Source: Methanobacteriota archaeon (GTDB lineage: Archaea; Methanobacteriota; Methanobacteria; Methanobacteriales; Methanobacteriaceae). Taken from it: a stretch of DNA of 64,000 bases. The DNA is taken from NCBI GenBank assembly GCA_023436175.1, contig JAEZKE010000012.1:41372-105371 (forward strand), read 5' to 3'. Of this stretch, positions 7,983 to 16,393 are shown piece by piece. A program made the translations under genes and the position numbers. Numbering within the stretch: the first letter of the stretch is position 1; each line of letters begins with the position of its first letter. The notes under the pieces were generated by a model, which was not told where the DNA came from, made no database searches, and worked only from the letters and a program-made list of their open reading frames with translations.

Positions 7983-8756
7983 ATGGATAAGAAAATTCAG
8001 AAAAGACAGAAGAAAACGGGCGTGAAATTATTTTCAACCCCTGAGGGAATAAATGTCATAAAAAGCCCTATGAAATCCCAGATATTATCTCTGCTTGAGA
8101 AAAATGAGATGAGCTTTGACCGCATTGTAGAAAACACAGGTAAATCCAAATCTACAGTTTCAGAACACCTCCAGGCACTTGTAGATGATGGAATAATCGA
8201 TTTCAAACCAGACCCAGAAGACCGCCGTAGAAAAATATTTTTCATCAAATCACAGCATTTAGGGGATGTTTCACCTGTAAAAGAGCTTGAAGAAGGTGCA
8301 GAACTTTACTTTGGTGGAATGTCTGATTATAAAGATCCATTTGAATTCTTCAGGCTGATGTTTAGGACCATAAGAGTTGCCCTGTTAAAAGAAGGCATTA
8401 ATATTGATCCTCTGCTTCATCAGGCAGGTATTAAAGTTGGGGAGACAGTTTATACGGACCTAAAATCACAGGATATGGATAAATTCGTTGGAAATATTGC
8501 AGAGTTCTGGCAGAGGAATAAGTTGGGGCGGGTTGAAGTTGAAAGCATGGAACCCCTTGTTATAAATGCATTTGACTGTTTTGAATGTGAAGATCTGCCT
8601 AAAATTGGGAGGTCTGCATGTGCATTTGATTCTGGACTGCTTGAGGCGATTTTTTCAAGACATTTTGGCCATGCTGTTGATGCCGATGAAGTTAAATGTT
8701 ACGCAAAAGGCGATGACCGCTGCTGCTTTGTAATAAAAGAAAAGAAAACTGCATAA
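7983..8756 (+). CDS. ArsR-type winged-helix regulator with V4R sensor domain
   Basis: 257 residues from ATG 7983 after GTGATTGGTA; an in-frame TTG lies two codons earlier. Residues ~15-85 are a winged helix (IVENTGKSKSTVSEHLQALVDDGIIDFK, then the DRRRKIFF wing). Residues ~130-255 match the V4R domain, a small-molecule sensor, with its C-terminal cysteines FDCFECEDLP, RSACAFDSG, VKCYAKGDDRCCF. This combination is common in methanogens and probably senses a metabolite or metal through the Cys residues. The target is unknown; it stands alone. Confidence 0.85.
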   Translation: MDKKIQKRQKKTGVKLFSTPEGINVIKSPMKSQILSLLEKNEMSFDRIVENTGKSKSTVSEHLQALVDDGIIDFKPDPEDRRRKIFFIKSQHLGDVSPVKELEEGAELYFGGMSDYKDPFEFFRLMFRTIRVALLKEGINIDPLLHQAGIKVGETVYTDLKSQDMDKFVGNIAEFWQRNKLGRVEVESMEPLVINAFDCFECEDLPKIGRSACAFDSGLLEAIFSRHFGHAVDADEVKCYAKGDDRCCFVIKEKKTA

Positions 8757-9217
8757 ATTCATTTTTAAGTACCTATTTTATCTATAATGAGTTTTTATAC
8801 TTTATTTTAAAAGTAATCGATTTATAATTAGCTTTTATACTCATTTAATTTTTATATCGCATAATAATTTATGGATACTATGGTTCTGTATTTTTGGTTT
8901 AATCAAATAAAAAATTAATTTTCCCAGTTCTACAGCCTTTTCTGGTTTATGGCCATGAACAAGACGTGAAACTGGAATAAGATTAGATACAGCACTTATG
9001 CTTCTTTTTCAATTTAATATCTTTAATTTTAAGCCAGTAAGATGTTTTTCAGATAGAATACTTATCTAATTTATTTATAATAATTTAGTCTATTTTAGTT
9101 TATACTTAACGTTTACACAGTTAAATTAGGGGCATATTTTATGAAACCTTATCTAAAGTTATAATTATAATGGATATTACGGAAAATTGACTAAAAATTT
9201 AAAGTATCTGTGGTTGT
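8757..9217. other. intergenic region with a minus-strand remnant
   Basis: 461 bases without an intact gene. The minus strand at 8841-9018 carries a protein-like stretch described separately. The rest is AT-rich, and the promoter of the ADP-ribosylglycohydrolase gene should be in the last 150 bases (TTTATTTATAATAATTTAG around 9070). Confidence 0.45.
8841..9018 (-). pseudogene. possible decayed gene remnant
   Basis: The minus strand is open from about 9018 to TGA 8843-8841 and reads SAVSNLIPVSRLVHGHKPEK, then AVELGKLIFYLIKPK. The composition is that of a folded protein rather than AT-rich noise. No start codon or ribosome site precedes it and an in-frame TGA bounds it upstream. No family recognised. 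Confidence 0.35.
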
Positions 9218-10525
9218 ATGCGTAATGAAATCAAATTGCCAGATATAAGCAGTATTAACAAAATTTTGGAATATTTACCTTATTTTAAAACTGAAAATGA
9301 ATTCTACAAAATAGATTCGGGACTATCCCTGGATCCTTACGTGTATTCAGATAAAATAAATCAATTTATCTCAGATTTATACAGTGAGAATTTTATAGCT
9401 CCCTTTGATTGGTGTAAATGGAGCATTGAAGCACAAAAATATTTTGAAAATCATGATTTTATTAAAACTGCAGATATTCACTGCATTCAAAAACTTTTAA
9501 CGACCCTGGTCCGCTCTGAAAGGTTCAATTACGGTGTTATTGCACCAAATATTGATAATAAAACGATCATCTGCATAATAAGCAGAATAAAAGAAATAAG
9601 GGATGAAATAATTGACAAAGTCAGAGGTAGTTTAATTGGGCTTGCAGTAGGCGATGCATTGGGTGTTCCATTAGAATTTAAATCTCCAGGGACATTTAAA
9701 CCAGTCGAAGACATGATCGGCGGCGGTTCATTTAATTTAAAACCGGGGGAATGGACTGATGATACCAGTATGGCTTTATGTCTGGCTGAAAGTTTGATTG
9801 AAAAGAAGGGATTCGACCCATTAGACCAGCTTGAAAGATACAATAGGTGGTACCGTGAAGGACATTTAAGCGTCAACGGCAAATGTTTTGACATTGGAAA
9901 CACTACAAGAGAAGCTTTACATAAATTTGAAGACACATCACAACCTTATTGCGGCCCAACCTATGAACGCTCTGCTGGAAACGGCTCTGTAATGCGTTTA
10001 GCTCCAGTTCCAATTTTTTATTTTTCAAGTCCAGAGGAAGCAGTTACTATGGCAGGGGAAAGTTCAAGAACAACACATGGCCATATCTTAACTGTAGATG
10101 CTTGCAAATACATGGCTGAACTAATTATTGGCGCAATAATTGGGCATTCCAATGAGAAAATACTCTCTTGCAGGTACAGTCCAATTCTGGGATACTGGGA
10201 TACATATAAATTAGCTCTAGAAATTGACGAAATTGCATGCGGCTCATTTAAGCATAAAAATCCTCCCGAAATAGCTGGAAGCGGCTATGTGGTAAAATCC
10301 TTAGAAGCAGCTTTATGGGCTTTCTACAACAGTGATAACTTTAAAGACGGTTGTCTGCTTGCTGTTAATTTAGGGAATGATGCTGATACAACCGGTGCAG
10401 TTTACGGCCAGATTGCAGGTGCTTATTATGGAGAAAGTGGGATTCCTAGAAGTTGGAGGAATAAATTGGTTCAGTATGATTTAATCCGGTCATTTGCAGA
10501 TAAATTGATTGGAAATATAAAATAG
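9218..10525 (+). CDS. DUF6508-like domain fused to ADP-ribosylglycohydrolase
   Basis: 435 residues. Residues ~10-125 ([18 protein letters not shown] ... ERFNYGVI) resemble the DUF6508 helical domain. Residues ~132-435 are a DraG/ARH-type ADP-ribosylglycohydrolase: [18 protein letters not shown], the metal-binding WTDDTSM (179-185), [10 protein letters not shown] and [20 protein letters not shown]. These acidic residues bind two Mg ions in the family, and the enzyme removes ADP-ribose from proteins or nucleic acid. All metal ligands look intact. No ADP-ribosyltransferase is in the window. The fused domain may choose the substrate. Start ATG 9218 has only a weak GTGG upstream. Confidence 0.88.
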   Translation: MRNEIKLPDISSINKILEYLPYFKTENEFYKIDSGLSLDPYVYSDKINQFISDLYSENFIAPFDWCKWSIEAQKYFENHDFIKTADIHCIQKLLTTLVRSERFNYGVIAPNIDNKTIICIISRIKEIRDEIIDKVRGSLIGLAVGDALGVPLEFKSPGTFKPVEDMIGGGSFNLKPGEWTDDTSMALCLAESLIEKKGFDPLDQLERYNRWYREGHLSVNGKCFDIGNTTREALHKFEDTSQPYCGPTYERSAGNGSVMRLAPVPIFYFSSPEEAVTMAGESSRTTHGHILTVDACKYMAELIIGAIIGHSNEKILSCRYSPILGYWDTYKLALEIDEIACGSFKHKNPPEIAGSGYVVKSLEAALWAFYNSDNFKDGCLLAVNLGNDADTTGAVYGQIAGAYYGESGIPRSWRNKLVQYDLIRSFADKLIGNIK

Positions 10526-10634
10526 ATGTTTGGTACTGGATTTAACAGATTACTGAATATTTTTGGTGTTATCAAATCAAGAAACATGTTTTTAATATCA
10601 AAGCCCTCATGTTATTCACTTAAATTTTATTTTT

Positions 10635-10745
10635 TTATCCTTTTTTATCAATAATTTCTTTTAATATATCTTTTAAGCTAATTTCCGGCTTTAAACCACT
10701 TTTATTTAAATGTATTTCAAGTATAACATATACTAACAATATATT
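10635..10745 (-). pseudogene. short protein-like remnant
   Basis: The minus strand reads VYVILEIHLNKSGLKPEISL then KDILKEIIDKKG to TAA at 10637-10635. It has no ATG and overlaps the promoter region of the next plus-strand gene. The balanced composition suggests the tail of a lost gene; chance cannot be excluded. Confidence 0.25.
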
Positions 10746-10781
10746 ATTACTTAAAATTACGATGGGGTGAATTCATGCTTA

Positions 10782-11054
10782 ATGGTAGTATATCAGGTTG
10801 AAGATTATGATGTGTGGTGGCGTTTTTACAATGACGATACTGCAAACCGTAGAACTCATGGATCTAAGGAATCGTTCATTAATCGTAACAATGAATATGC
10901 CAATGAGATTATTCTATTTTACCAGTGGGATACCATGGACAATGCGCGGAAGTTTTTTGACTCTGAAGATGAAAAAAACAAAATGAAGGATGCAGGAGTG
11001 ATCGGAGAGCCAATTATTGTATATCTTAATGAAATAGAAAGAGCTATAGCTTAA
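10782..11054 (+). CDS. ferredoxin-like-fold (dimeric alpha/beta barrel) protein
   Basis: 90 residues from ATG 10782; the strong GGGGTGA at 10764-10770 is 11 bases upstream. A GTG at 10767 is in frame but lies within that ribosome site. The pattern MVVYQVEDYDVWWRFYNDD...HGS.E...NRNNEYANEIILFYQWDTMDNARKFF followed by AGVIGEPIIVYL is that of small cyclase/monooxygenase-like dimeric barrels. No catalytic residue can be named, and such proteins often have unknown ligands. Monocistronic. Confidence 0.65.
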   Translation: MVVYQVEDYDVWWRFYNDDTANRRTHGSKESFINRNNEYANEIILFYQWDTMDNARKFFDSEDEKNKMKDAGVIGEPIIVYLNEIERAIA

Positions 11055-11114
11055 AACATGATTTTATTTTAAAATTCGGTAAATTTTATATATGAGTATC
11101 AAAGATGTATCTTC

Positions 11115-11258
11115 ATGAAGTTCTGCCCAGAATGCGATATGGCAATGTTGCCACAGGATGATCACATGGTTTGCAGGTCCTGCGGTTACAGAATTCCTTT
11201 AAATCCGGAATATTCATCTTCTTACGATGTGAACCATAAAGTCGTTAAATCTGATTAA
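11115..11258 (+). CDS. small zinc-ribbon protein, RPB9/TFS N-terminal type (47 aa)
   Basis: ATG 11115 to TAA 11258. MKFCPECDMAMLPQDDHMVCRSCGYR is a four-cysteine ribbon of the RPA12/RPB9/TFS N-terminal kind: FCPEC, a linker, then CRSCGY. Full TFS proteins have a second C-terminal ribbon with an acidic hairpin, which is absent here; only ~20 polar residues follow. A TATA-like TTTTATATATG lies ~30 bases before the ATG and there is no clear ribosome site, so a leaderless mRNA is plausible. Confidence 0.75.
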   Translation: MKFCPECDMAMLPQDDHMVCRSCGYRIPLNPEYSSSYDVNHKVVKSD

Positions 11259-11462
11259 TAATCCTTATTTTTTATCTAAAAATTTTTATTTGTCTTTTGT
11301 TTTACTCTAAAACAGTTAACTTCATATGTTCTTACTTTTTGTATCATTTAACTTTAAAACGGTTTAATATTGAATAGGGAAACAAAAGGGATATTTTTTT
11401 TAATTATTATGTATATAATTAAATATATCAGTTCAAAAAACCTGAAAAATAGAGATGAAATC

Positions 11463-12542
11463 ATGGAATATTCTGATATCGCTATAATGCGCCTTTACAG
11501 TCAGCAACTTGCTCATTCGAGATTCAAAAGACCAGAAGAAGTGGTAGCATGGTTTGGGGGCGTCCAAGCCCAGGATTTTCCTGGTGCAAAATGGGCTGTT
11601 GGCCAGCGCATAAAAGAAAGTACTGATGCAGATATTGAACAAACACTCGCTGAGAAAAAGATTGTCCGAACATGGGCAATGCGCGGGACACTTCATTTTG
11701 TTACAGCCTCAGATATCCGCTGGATGCTTGAACTTTTAGCCCCTCGGATTATCGCAAGGAATGCCCGACGGTATAGAGAACTTGAACTCGATGAAAAAAC
11801 CCTTAAACGAAGTAATGAAGTGATTAAAAATGCACTGCAGGACGGAAACCAGTTAAACCGTAGAGAGTTGCTAGTTATTCTCCAGAAAAATGGTATCTCT
11901 ACAGAAGGACAGCGTGCACCTTACATGCTGCAGAGGGCATCTCTTGACGGCATTATTTGTCAAGGAGGCATGCACAGCAATAATAACCCTATTTTTATTT
12001 CAATGGCCGAATTACCAGAAACTAAAACTTTAACCCGTCATGAATCACTGGCTGAGCTGGCCATGAGGTACTTCACAAGTCACGGCCCTGCCACACTTCA
12101 AGATTTCACATGGTGGTCTGGACTCCTAACAAAAGATGCAAAAATCGGTCTAGAGGCTGCAGAATCATCCCTCAAATCAGAAACAATTGAAGGTAAAACT
12201 TACTGGTATTTTCCATCAAAACAAGGTATAGGATTTAGTTCCCCAACAGCTCATTTACTGCCGAGCTTTGATGAATACATTGTTGGCTATAAAGACCGGA
12301 GCGCATCACTTGAACATATACAATCTAAAAAGACAGGTATCGAAAATATCATGTATCCAACGATAGCCTTAGATGGCCAGATTATAGGTACATGGAAGCG
12401 CATGTTCAAAAAGAATAGAATTATAATGGATTTAAATCCTGTGATCAAACTTAACAAGGCTGAAAAGCACGCTTTAGATATAACAGTCCGTCATTTCGGT
12501 AAATTTCTGGAGATGCAGGCACATGTTAACACAAGTTTGTAG
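11463..12542 (+). CDS. AlkZ/YcaQ-like winged-helix DNA glycosylase family protein
   Basis: 359 residues from ATG 11463, after GAGATGAAATC; the frame is open upstream but without a ribosome site. It matches the HTH_42 (winged helix DNA-binding, AlkZ) family: RLYSQQLAHSRF...VVAWFGGVQAQDFPGAKWAVGQR, then VRTWAMRGTLHFV, RRELLVIL...GQRAPYMLQRASLDGIIC and FDEYIVGYKDRS. The QAQ motif corresponds to the catalytic Gln-x-Gln of AlkZ, which removes DNA interstrand crosslink adducts. Activity here is inferred from that motif. It lies alone, with a gene-poor 950-base region after it. Confidence 0.85.
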   Translation: MEYSDIAIMRLYSQQLAHSRFKRPEEVVAWFGGVQAQDFPGAKWAVGQRIKESTDADIEQTLAEKKIVRTWAMRGTLHFVTASDIRWMLELLAPRIIARNARRYRELELDEKTLKRSNEVIKNALQDGNQLNRRELLVILQKNGISTEGQRAPYMLQRASLDGIICQGGMHSNNNPIFISMAELPETKTLTRHESLAELAMRYFTSHGPATLQDFTWWSGLLTKDAKIGLEAAESSLKSETIEGKTYWYFPSKQGIGFSSPTAHLLPSFDEYIVGYKDRSASLEHIQSKKTGIENIMYPTIALDGQIIGTWKRMFKKNRIIMDLNPVIKLNKAEKHALDITVRHFGKFLEMQAHVNTSL

Positions 12543-12552
12543 TCAAAATTTT

Positions 12553-12684
12553 TTACCACTTTAGCAACCCTTTAAGAAATTTGTCTATACTCATATCATT
12601 AAATTCGCCCTTTTGATATTTTTTTTTTAAGAATGTATCCAGTCTCTTTAATGAAATTAGAATATTTAGGTTGGTTTTGGATAA
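12553..12684 (-). pseudogene. gene-tail remnant, possibly frameshifted at an A-run
   Basis: The minus strand reads LISLKRLDTFLKKKYQKGEF then NDMSIDKFLKGLLKW to TAA 12555-12553. Immediately upstream a different frame (MLIIQNQPKYSNFIKETGYIL) runs into the same run of ten A residues, so a frame slip there would join them. No intact start with a ribosome site. It resembles the fragment at 7755-7877 in size and charge pattern. Confidence 0.35.
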
Positions 12685-12879
12685 TCAACATTCCTATGCC
12701 CGAAATTCAATGATTAAATGAATCTGAAATAAATTCTAATTTCCTAAATGATAATGGTTATCCGCGCAGTATTATTAATATGGCTAAAATATCGTTTTGG
12801 AAGCTAAATGATTTGATTTAAAACAATCTAATGAATATATGGGATGAGAAAACAAAGTACTTGACCAAAAAATAAAATT

Positions 12880-12972
12880 GTGTATGGAGAAATATTCACT
12901 ATTAATCCAGAAATGGTTACAGACGTATATGGAGCTATAAAAGCATCCATGAACGTTTTAATGAAATTATAA
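12880..12972 (+). pseudogene. short coding-like fragment (30 codons)
   Basis: From GTG 12880 the sequence reads VYGEIFTINPEMVTDVYGAI then KASMNVLMKL to TAA 12970-12972. It is compositionally protein-like but has no ribosome site and an in-frame stop lies just upstream. It may be the end of a lost gene. Confidence 0.25.
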
Positions 12973-13490
12973 TGCTTTTTTTATAAAATTAAAGAATTAA
13001 AGACTAATAAATAAATAAATATAAAATATATATCTCTATAAACTTAAAAAATGGTGTAATATCCATATTTTTAGCATTAATAATCTTAATAATAGTGCAT
13101 AACGCAAATTTAACCCTTTAGAAACTCTCAGGGACAAAAAAGAAACTTAGAAAATTATATATATCAAAACTACATTTATAAAAAAATTAGGGGATAATTA
13201 ATTGAAGTAGAAAGAGGCTTTAATAACAAAAATTTTAGTTTTTGGTTCTTTGATACTGTTAATAGTATTTTCAAAGTAGAATAGCCATATAATAACTTTA
13301 AAATTTTTTTATAACAATTTTTCTATTTTACATGCTCAAATTATATTAACAGTGATAAAGATTAATGGTTTTGCAGTGAGTGTTTGTAAGTTTTTAATAA
13401 TATCCTAATTACTCTATTTAATTAACCCCTTAATTTATTGAAAATGACAAAATCTGAAAAAGGGTTTGATCAATAAAGAAGGTGTTTTGA

Positions 13491-14015
13491 ATGTTTTGTC
13501 CTAAATGCGGCACAAAAAATAAGGAAAATGCTAAATTCTGTGAAAAATGTGGAAATAACCTAAATGCTGCTTCGAAAATAACCAAAAAAAATGCAGGTTC
13601 GCCTGTTAAATTTCTTATAGTAATCTGCGTAATTTTAGTTGCGGGACTTGGAATAGCTGCAGGGTACATATTGAATCCCGGATCGACTTCTAATTCTTCT
13701 GGAAATTATCAACAATTAGATTCCAGTTCAAACGATTCCAGTTCAAATGGTTCAAATCCAGACAGTTCCAATTCAGTTAGTTCTAATTCAGACAGTCCCA
13801 GTTTAGATAGTTCTAGCTCGGGTGAGTCATCAAGTGGTGATGATAAAAGAACGTGTGGATACTGTGATGGAACTGGTAGCTGCCCTCACTGTTATGGAAA
13901 AGGATATACTCTCAATTATAATGGTAGTGAAAGAACCGACTGTATGTGGTGTGGTGGAACTGGGAAATGCCCAAATTGTGATGGGACAGGATATAAAGAT
14001 GTATTTAAAGTTTAA
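13491..14015 (+). CDS. zinc-ribbon membrane protein with DnaJ-type zinc fingers
   Basis: 174 residues; ATG after GAAGGTGTTTTGA. Domain order: zinc ribbon MFCPKCGTKNKENAKFCEKCG (1-22); transmembrane helix (~42-62, FLIVICVILVAGLGIAAGYIL); Ser/Asn/Asp-rich linker (~68-120); then CxxCxGxG repeats as in DnaJ (CGYCDGTGSC, CPHCYGKGY, CMWCGGTGKC, CPNCDGTGY). The ribbon is probably cytoplasmic and the fingers extracellular, which is unusual for DnaJ-like fingers. First of three tandem paralogues that differ mainly beyond the linker. Function unknown. Confidence 0.8.
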   Translation: MFCPKCGTKNKENAKFCEKCGNNLNAASKITKKNAGSPVKFLIVICVILVAGLGIAAGYILNPGSTSNSSGNYQQLDSSSNDSSSNGSNPDSSNSVSSNSDSPSLDSSSSGESSSGDDKRTCGYCDGTGSCPHCYGKGYTLNYNGSERTDCMWCGGTGKCPNCDGTGYKDVFKV

Positions 14016-14166
14016 GAACAGTAAAAAAATATTCTGTTTTAATAACTGTTAAAGGGCCTTACAGTGAGAATTTGAAGGCTTTTGACAATCAGCATAGTAA
14101 TAGGTTCTATAATAATTATTGAAGGAAGGAATAATGAAGAAAGTTTAATCAAGGAAGGTGTTTTGA

Positions 14167-14667
14167 ATGTTTTGTCCAAAATGCGGCGCAGAAAATAAGG
14201 AAGACGCTGAATTCTGTAAAAAATGTGGAATTAACTTAAATAATAATTCAGAAATAATCAAAAAGAATGCAGGTTCGCCTGTTAAATTTCTTATTGTGAT
14301 CTGTATAGTTTTAGTTGCTGGGCTTGGAATATCTGCAGGATATATATTTCATGGCTTTGGAGTGACTTCTAATTCTTCTGGGACTTACCAACAACCAGTT
14401 TCCAGTTCAAATGATTCCAGTTCAGATAATTCTAGCGTAGATAATTCCAGTTCGGATAATTCCAGTTCAGTTAGTTCCAGCCTTAGTAAATCATCAAGTA
14501 GTAACAATGAAAAGCTTTACCCTTGTCATTGGTGTGGAAAAACTGGGGTTTGCTTTGGTTGTGAAGGGAAAGGCATCATTTTTGGTGATACTCTTTGTCC
14601 CGTTTGTAATGGAACAGGTAAATGCCCTAAATGTAATGGAACAGGATATCACCCACTGGAAAAATAA
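14167..14667 (+). CDS. zinc-ribbon membrane protein with DnaJ-type zinc fingers (paralogue 2)
   Basis: 166 residues; ATG after GGAAGGTGTTTTGA. Same plan as the gene before it: MFCPKCGAENKEDAEFCKKCG, helix FLIVICIVLVAGLGISAGYIF, Ser/Asn/Asp linker, then CHWCGKTGVC, CFGCEGKG, CPVCNGTGKC, CPKCNGTGY. The helix and ribbon are almost identical to paralogue 1, while the linker and fingers have diverged. It should bind two or more zinc ions on each side of the membrane. Confidence 0.8.
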   Translation: MFCPKCGAENKEDAEFCKKCGINLNNNSEIIKKNAGSPVKFLIVICIVLVAGLGISAGYIFHGFGVTSNSSGTYQQPVSSSNDSSSDNSSVDNSSSDNSSSVSSSLSKSSSSNNEKLYPCHWCGKTGVCFGCEGKGIIFGDTLCPVCNGTGKCPKCNGTGYHPLEK

Positions 14668-14813
14668 AAGAGTATTCTGTTTTAAAACTGTTAATGGGTT
14701 TTTCAGGGAGGATTTGTAAGTTTTTAATAATGCCATAATTGCTTTGTGATTAGCCCCTAATTATTGAAGGAATGAGTAATATGAAAAAAGGTTTGATAAT
14801 AGAAGGTGTTTGA

Positions 14814-15479
14814 ATGTTTTGTCCAAAATGCGGCACAAAAAATGATGAAGATGCTGAATTCTGTGAAAAATGTGGGATTAACTTAAATGATGATTCAGAA
14901 ATAACCAAAGAGAATGCAGGGGTCCCTGTTAAATTTCTTATTGTGATCTGTATAGTTTTAGTTGCTGGACTTGGAATAGCTGCAGGGTATATATTTCAAG
15001 GCTTTGGAGCGACTTCTAATTCTTCACAAACTCAAAATAGTATGATCTCTCAAAGTACTGGATTCCCACTCTCTGAGACTCCTAATCTGGCTGCTGAAAT
15101 AGCTAAAAAAGATGGAAACGGTGAAAACGTACAATATCATGGAGTAACTCTAGATAAAAGTCAATGTCTTTATATATTAGCCAGGGCTATTGTGATGTTA
15201 AATAGTGGTAAAACGGGTAATATTCCTATTAAAACATTTGGAGATGCTGCTGATCCTTGTGGTAATTTAAATAGTGCATCTATCACTAAAGACGAATATG
15301 TAGATATGGCGGATAGAACTTACACTTGGATGGATGCTAATGGAAGAGCACCTAATCATACCGGCATAAAATCTGCAGGATCCTCAGATTTAAATCCAGA
15401 TATGACTCTCAAAGCATTTACAAAAGTTTTAACAGAATACCAGGCTACGGGGGAACTACCTTCGGGAATTTCAATTTAA
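14814..15479 (+). CDS. zinc-ribbon membrane protein with pseudomurein-binding module (paralogue 3)
   Basis: 221 residues; ATG after GAAGGTGTTTGA. Zinc ribbon MFCPKCGTKNDEDAEFCEKCG and helix FLIVICIVLVAGLGIAAGYIF as in the two genes before. After residue ~70 the DnaJ-like fingers are replaced by a pseudomurein-binding repeat module: VTLDKSQCLYILARAIVMLN...GKTGNIPIKTFG, ITKDEYVDMADRTYTWMDANGRAPN, TLKAFTKVLTEYQATGELP. These repeats bind the pseudomurein wall of Methanobacteriales, so this copy ties a cytoplasmic ribbon through the membrane to the wall. A zinc-peptidase-like gene follows 13 bases later. Confidence 0.82.
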   Translation: MFCPKCGTKNDEDAEFCEKCGINLNDDSEITKENAGVPVKFLIVICIVLVAGLGIAAGYIFQGFGATSNSSQTQNSMISQSTGFPLSETPNLAAEIAKKDGNGENVQYHGVTLDKSQCLYILARAIVMLNSGKTGNIPIKTFGDAADPCGNLNSASITKDEYVDMADRTYTWMDANGRAPNHTGIKSAGSSDLNPDMTLKAFTKVLTEYQATGELPSGISI

Positions 15480-15492
15480 AACAGTGGTTTCA

Positions 15493-16209
15493 ATGAATAA
15501 AAAATTAACAGCTGGCATTTTAGTAATGCTGGCAATTATATTTTCAGTAAGTTTCCTTATTTCATCTCACTACTTTCCAAATAATGATATTTCTGCATCA
15601 ATTACATCTTCAAGTGATAATGGTGTTTTAGGAAGTAATGAACTTGGTTATGTTGTAAAAGAAGGACCTTACGGCAACAAAGATTCTCCAATTAAAATAG
15701 CTTATATCACTGGAGTTCACCCGTTAGAATCTGAATCTCACAAAGCAGTCCGCGAGACAATTGAAACCAAAAATAAATCTTTAAACTACTGCTACTATGT
15801 CTATAAAATTGTCGTTACAAAGGATGCAGCAGATTACGATAAAGGCAGGATGAACGGTCAGTTATTAGCTAACCAGTACGTGGTTCCAGATATCACTGGC
15901 CAGAATTTTGATCTTGCCGTTGATGTACATTCTAACCGTGGAAATTATCAGGAAAAAAGGTTTATATTTGCCCCTCAAAATGAGGATGGATCAAAATCAA
16001 TTGCACTTGAAATTAAAAGTAAGATACCATGGATGATTTATTATAATCCCACTTCACAGACAAGCCCAAAATATGTTACAATTCCTTTAATTAAAGCAGG
16101 AATTCCGGCTGTAGTATATGAAACTTACATAAATGATTCCTATGGCTTTACTAAGGAGCATGCTGATGAATTTGTGTCGGCTGTTGATGGTCTCAAGTTT
16201 AAATCGTAA
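15493..16209 (+). CDS. secreted M14/aspartoacylase-like protein
   Basis: 238 residues from ATG 15493 (a GTG three codons earlier sits in the likely ribosome site). An N-terminal anchor (LTAGILVMLAIIFSVSFLIS) is followed by a domain with zinc-carboxypeptidase-like ligands: GVHPLESESHKAVRETI (His-x-x-Glu), AVDVHSNRGNY (third His) and PAVVYETYINDSYG (candidate catalytic Glu). The spacing is like the succinylglutamate desuccinylase/aspartoacylase branch of M14. As it follows a pseudomurein-binding gene by 13 bases, cleavage of a wall peptide is an attractive but unproven role. Confidence 0.65.
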   Translation: MNKKLTAGILVMLAIIFSVSFLISSHYFPNNDISASITSSSDNGVLGSNELGYVVKEGPYGNKDSPIKIAYITGVHPLESESHKAVRETIETKNKSLNYCYYVYKIVVTKDAADYDKGRMNGQLLANQYVVPDITGQNFDLAVDVHSNRGNYQEKRFIFAPQNEDGSKSIALEIKSKIPWMIYYNPTSQTSPKYVTIPLIKAGIPAVVYETYINDSYGFTKEHADEFVSAVDGLKFKS

Positions 16210-16393
16210 ACTGAATATGGTGTTTTTTGAAACACTATATTTCGATTCTTTAGGATCATAACTTAGAAATTAAAGTACTTTTAGCATTTTGAAGCCAAAT
16301 TAACTTTTACACATTTTTGTCATCACAAAATCAGCAACCAGATATTTTTTTATAATATAACTATATATTATATTAAAAATAGCAGGATGTTTT

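Larger units (their letters stand above)
12543..13490. other. gene-poor region with decayed fragments
   Basis: 948 bases without an intact gene. It holds a minus-strand gene-tail remnant (12553-12684) and a short plus-strand coding-like fragment (12880-12972). At 13201 an ATT opens 27 codons, with the same ATTGAAGTAGA beginning as the DUF2085 gene but a weak ribosome site. From ~13376 the sequence is the leader duplicated before each of the three zinc-ribbon genes. Confidence 0.45.
13376..14880. repeat. tandem duplication of a zinc-ribbon gene with its leader
   Basis: Three units begin near 13376, 14062 and 14710. Each has a ~100-base leader with recognisable common pieces (GTGAG..TTTGTAAG, TTTTTAATAAT, CCCCTAATT, ATTATTGAA, GAAGGTGTTT) followed by a gene starting ATGTTTTGTCC. 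The N-terminal ribbon and membrane helix stay nearly identical while the extracellular parts diverge, so the copies arose by duplication followed by exchange of the C-terminal domain. Confidence 0.75.

Noticed and set aside
13201..13284. A 27-codon frame starting with ATT, like the DUF2085 gene start (ATTGAAGTAGA)
   Set aside because: The ribosome site (AGGGGAT) is weak, the product matches nothing and it has no signal peptide; not enough to call a gene.
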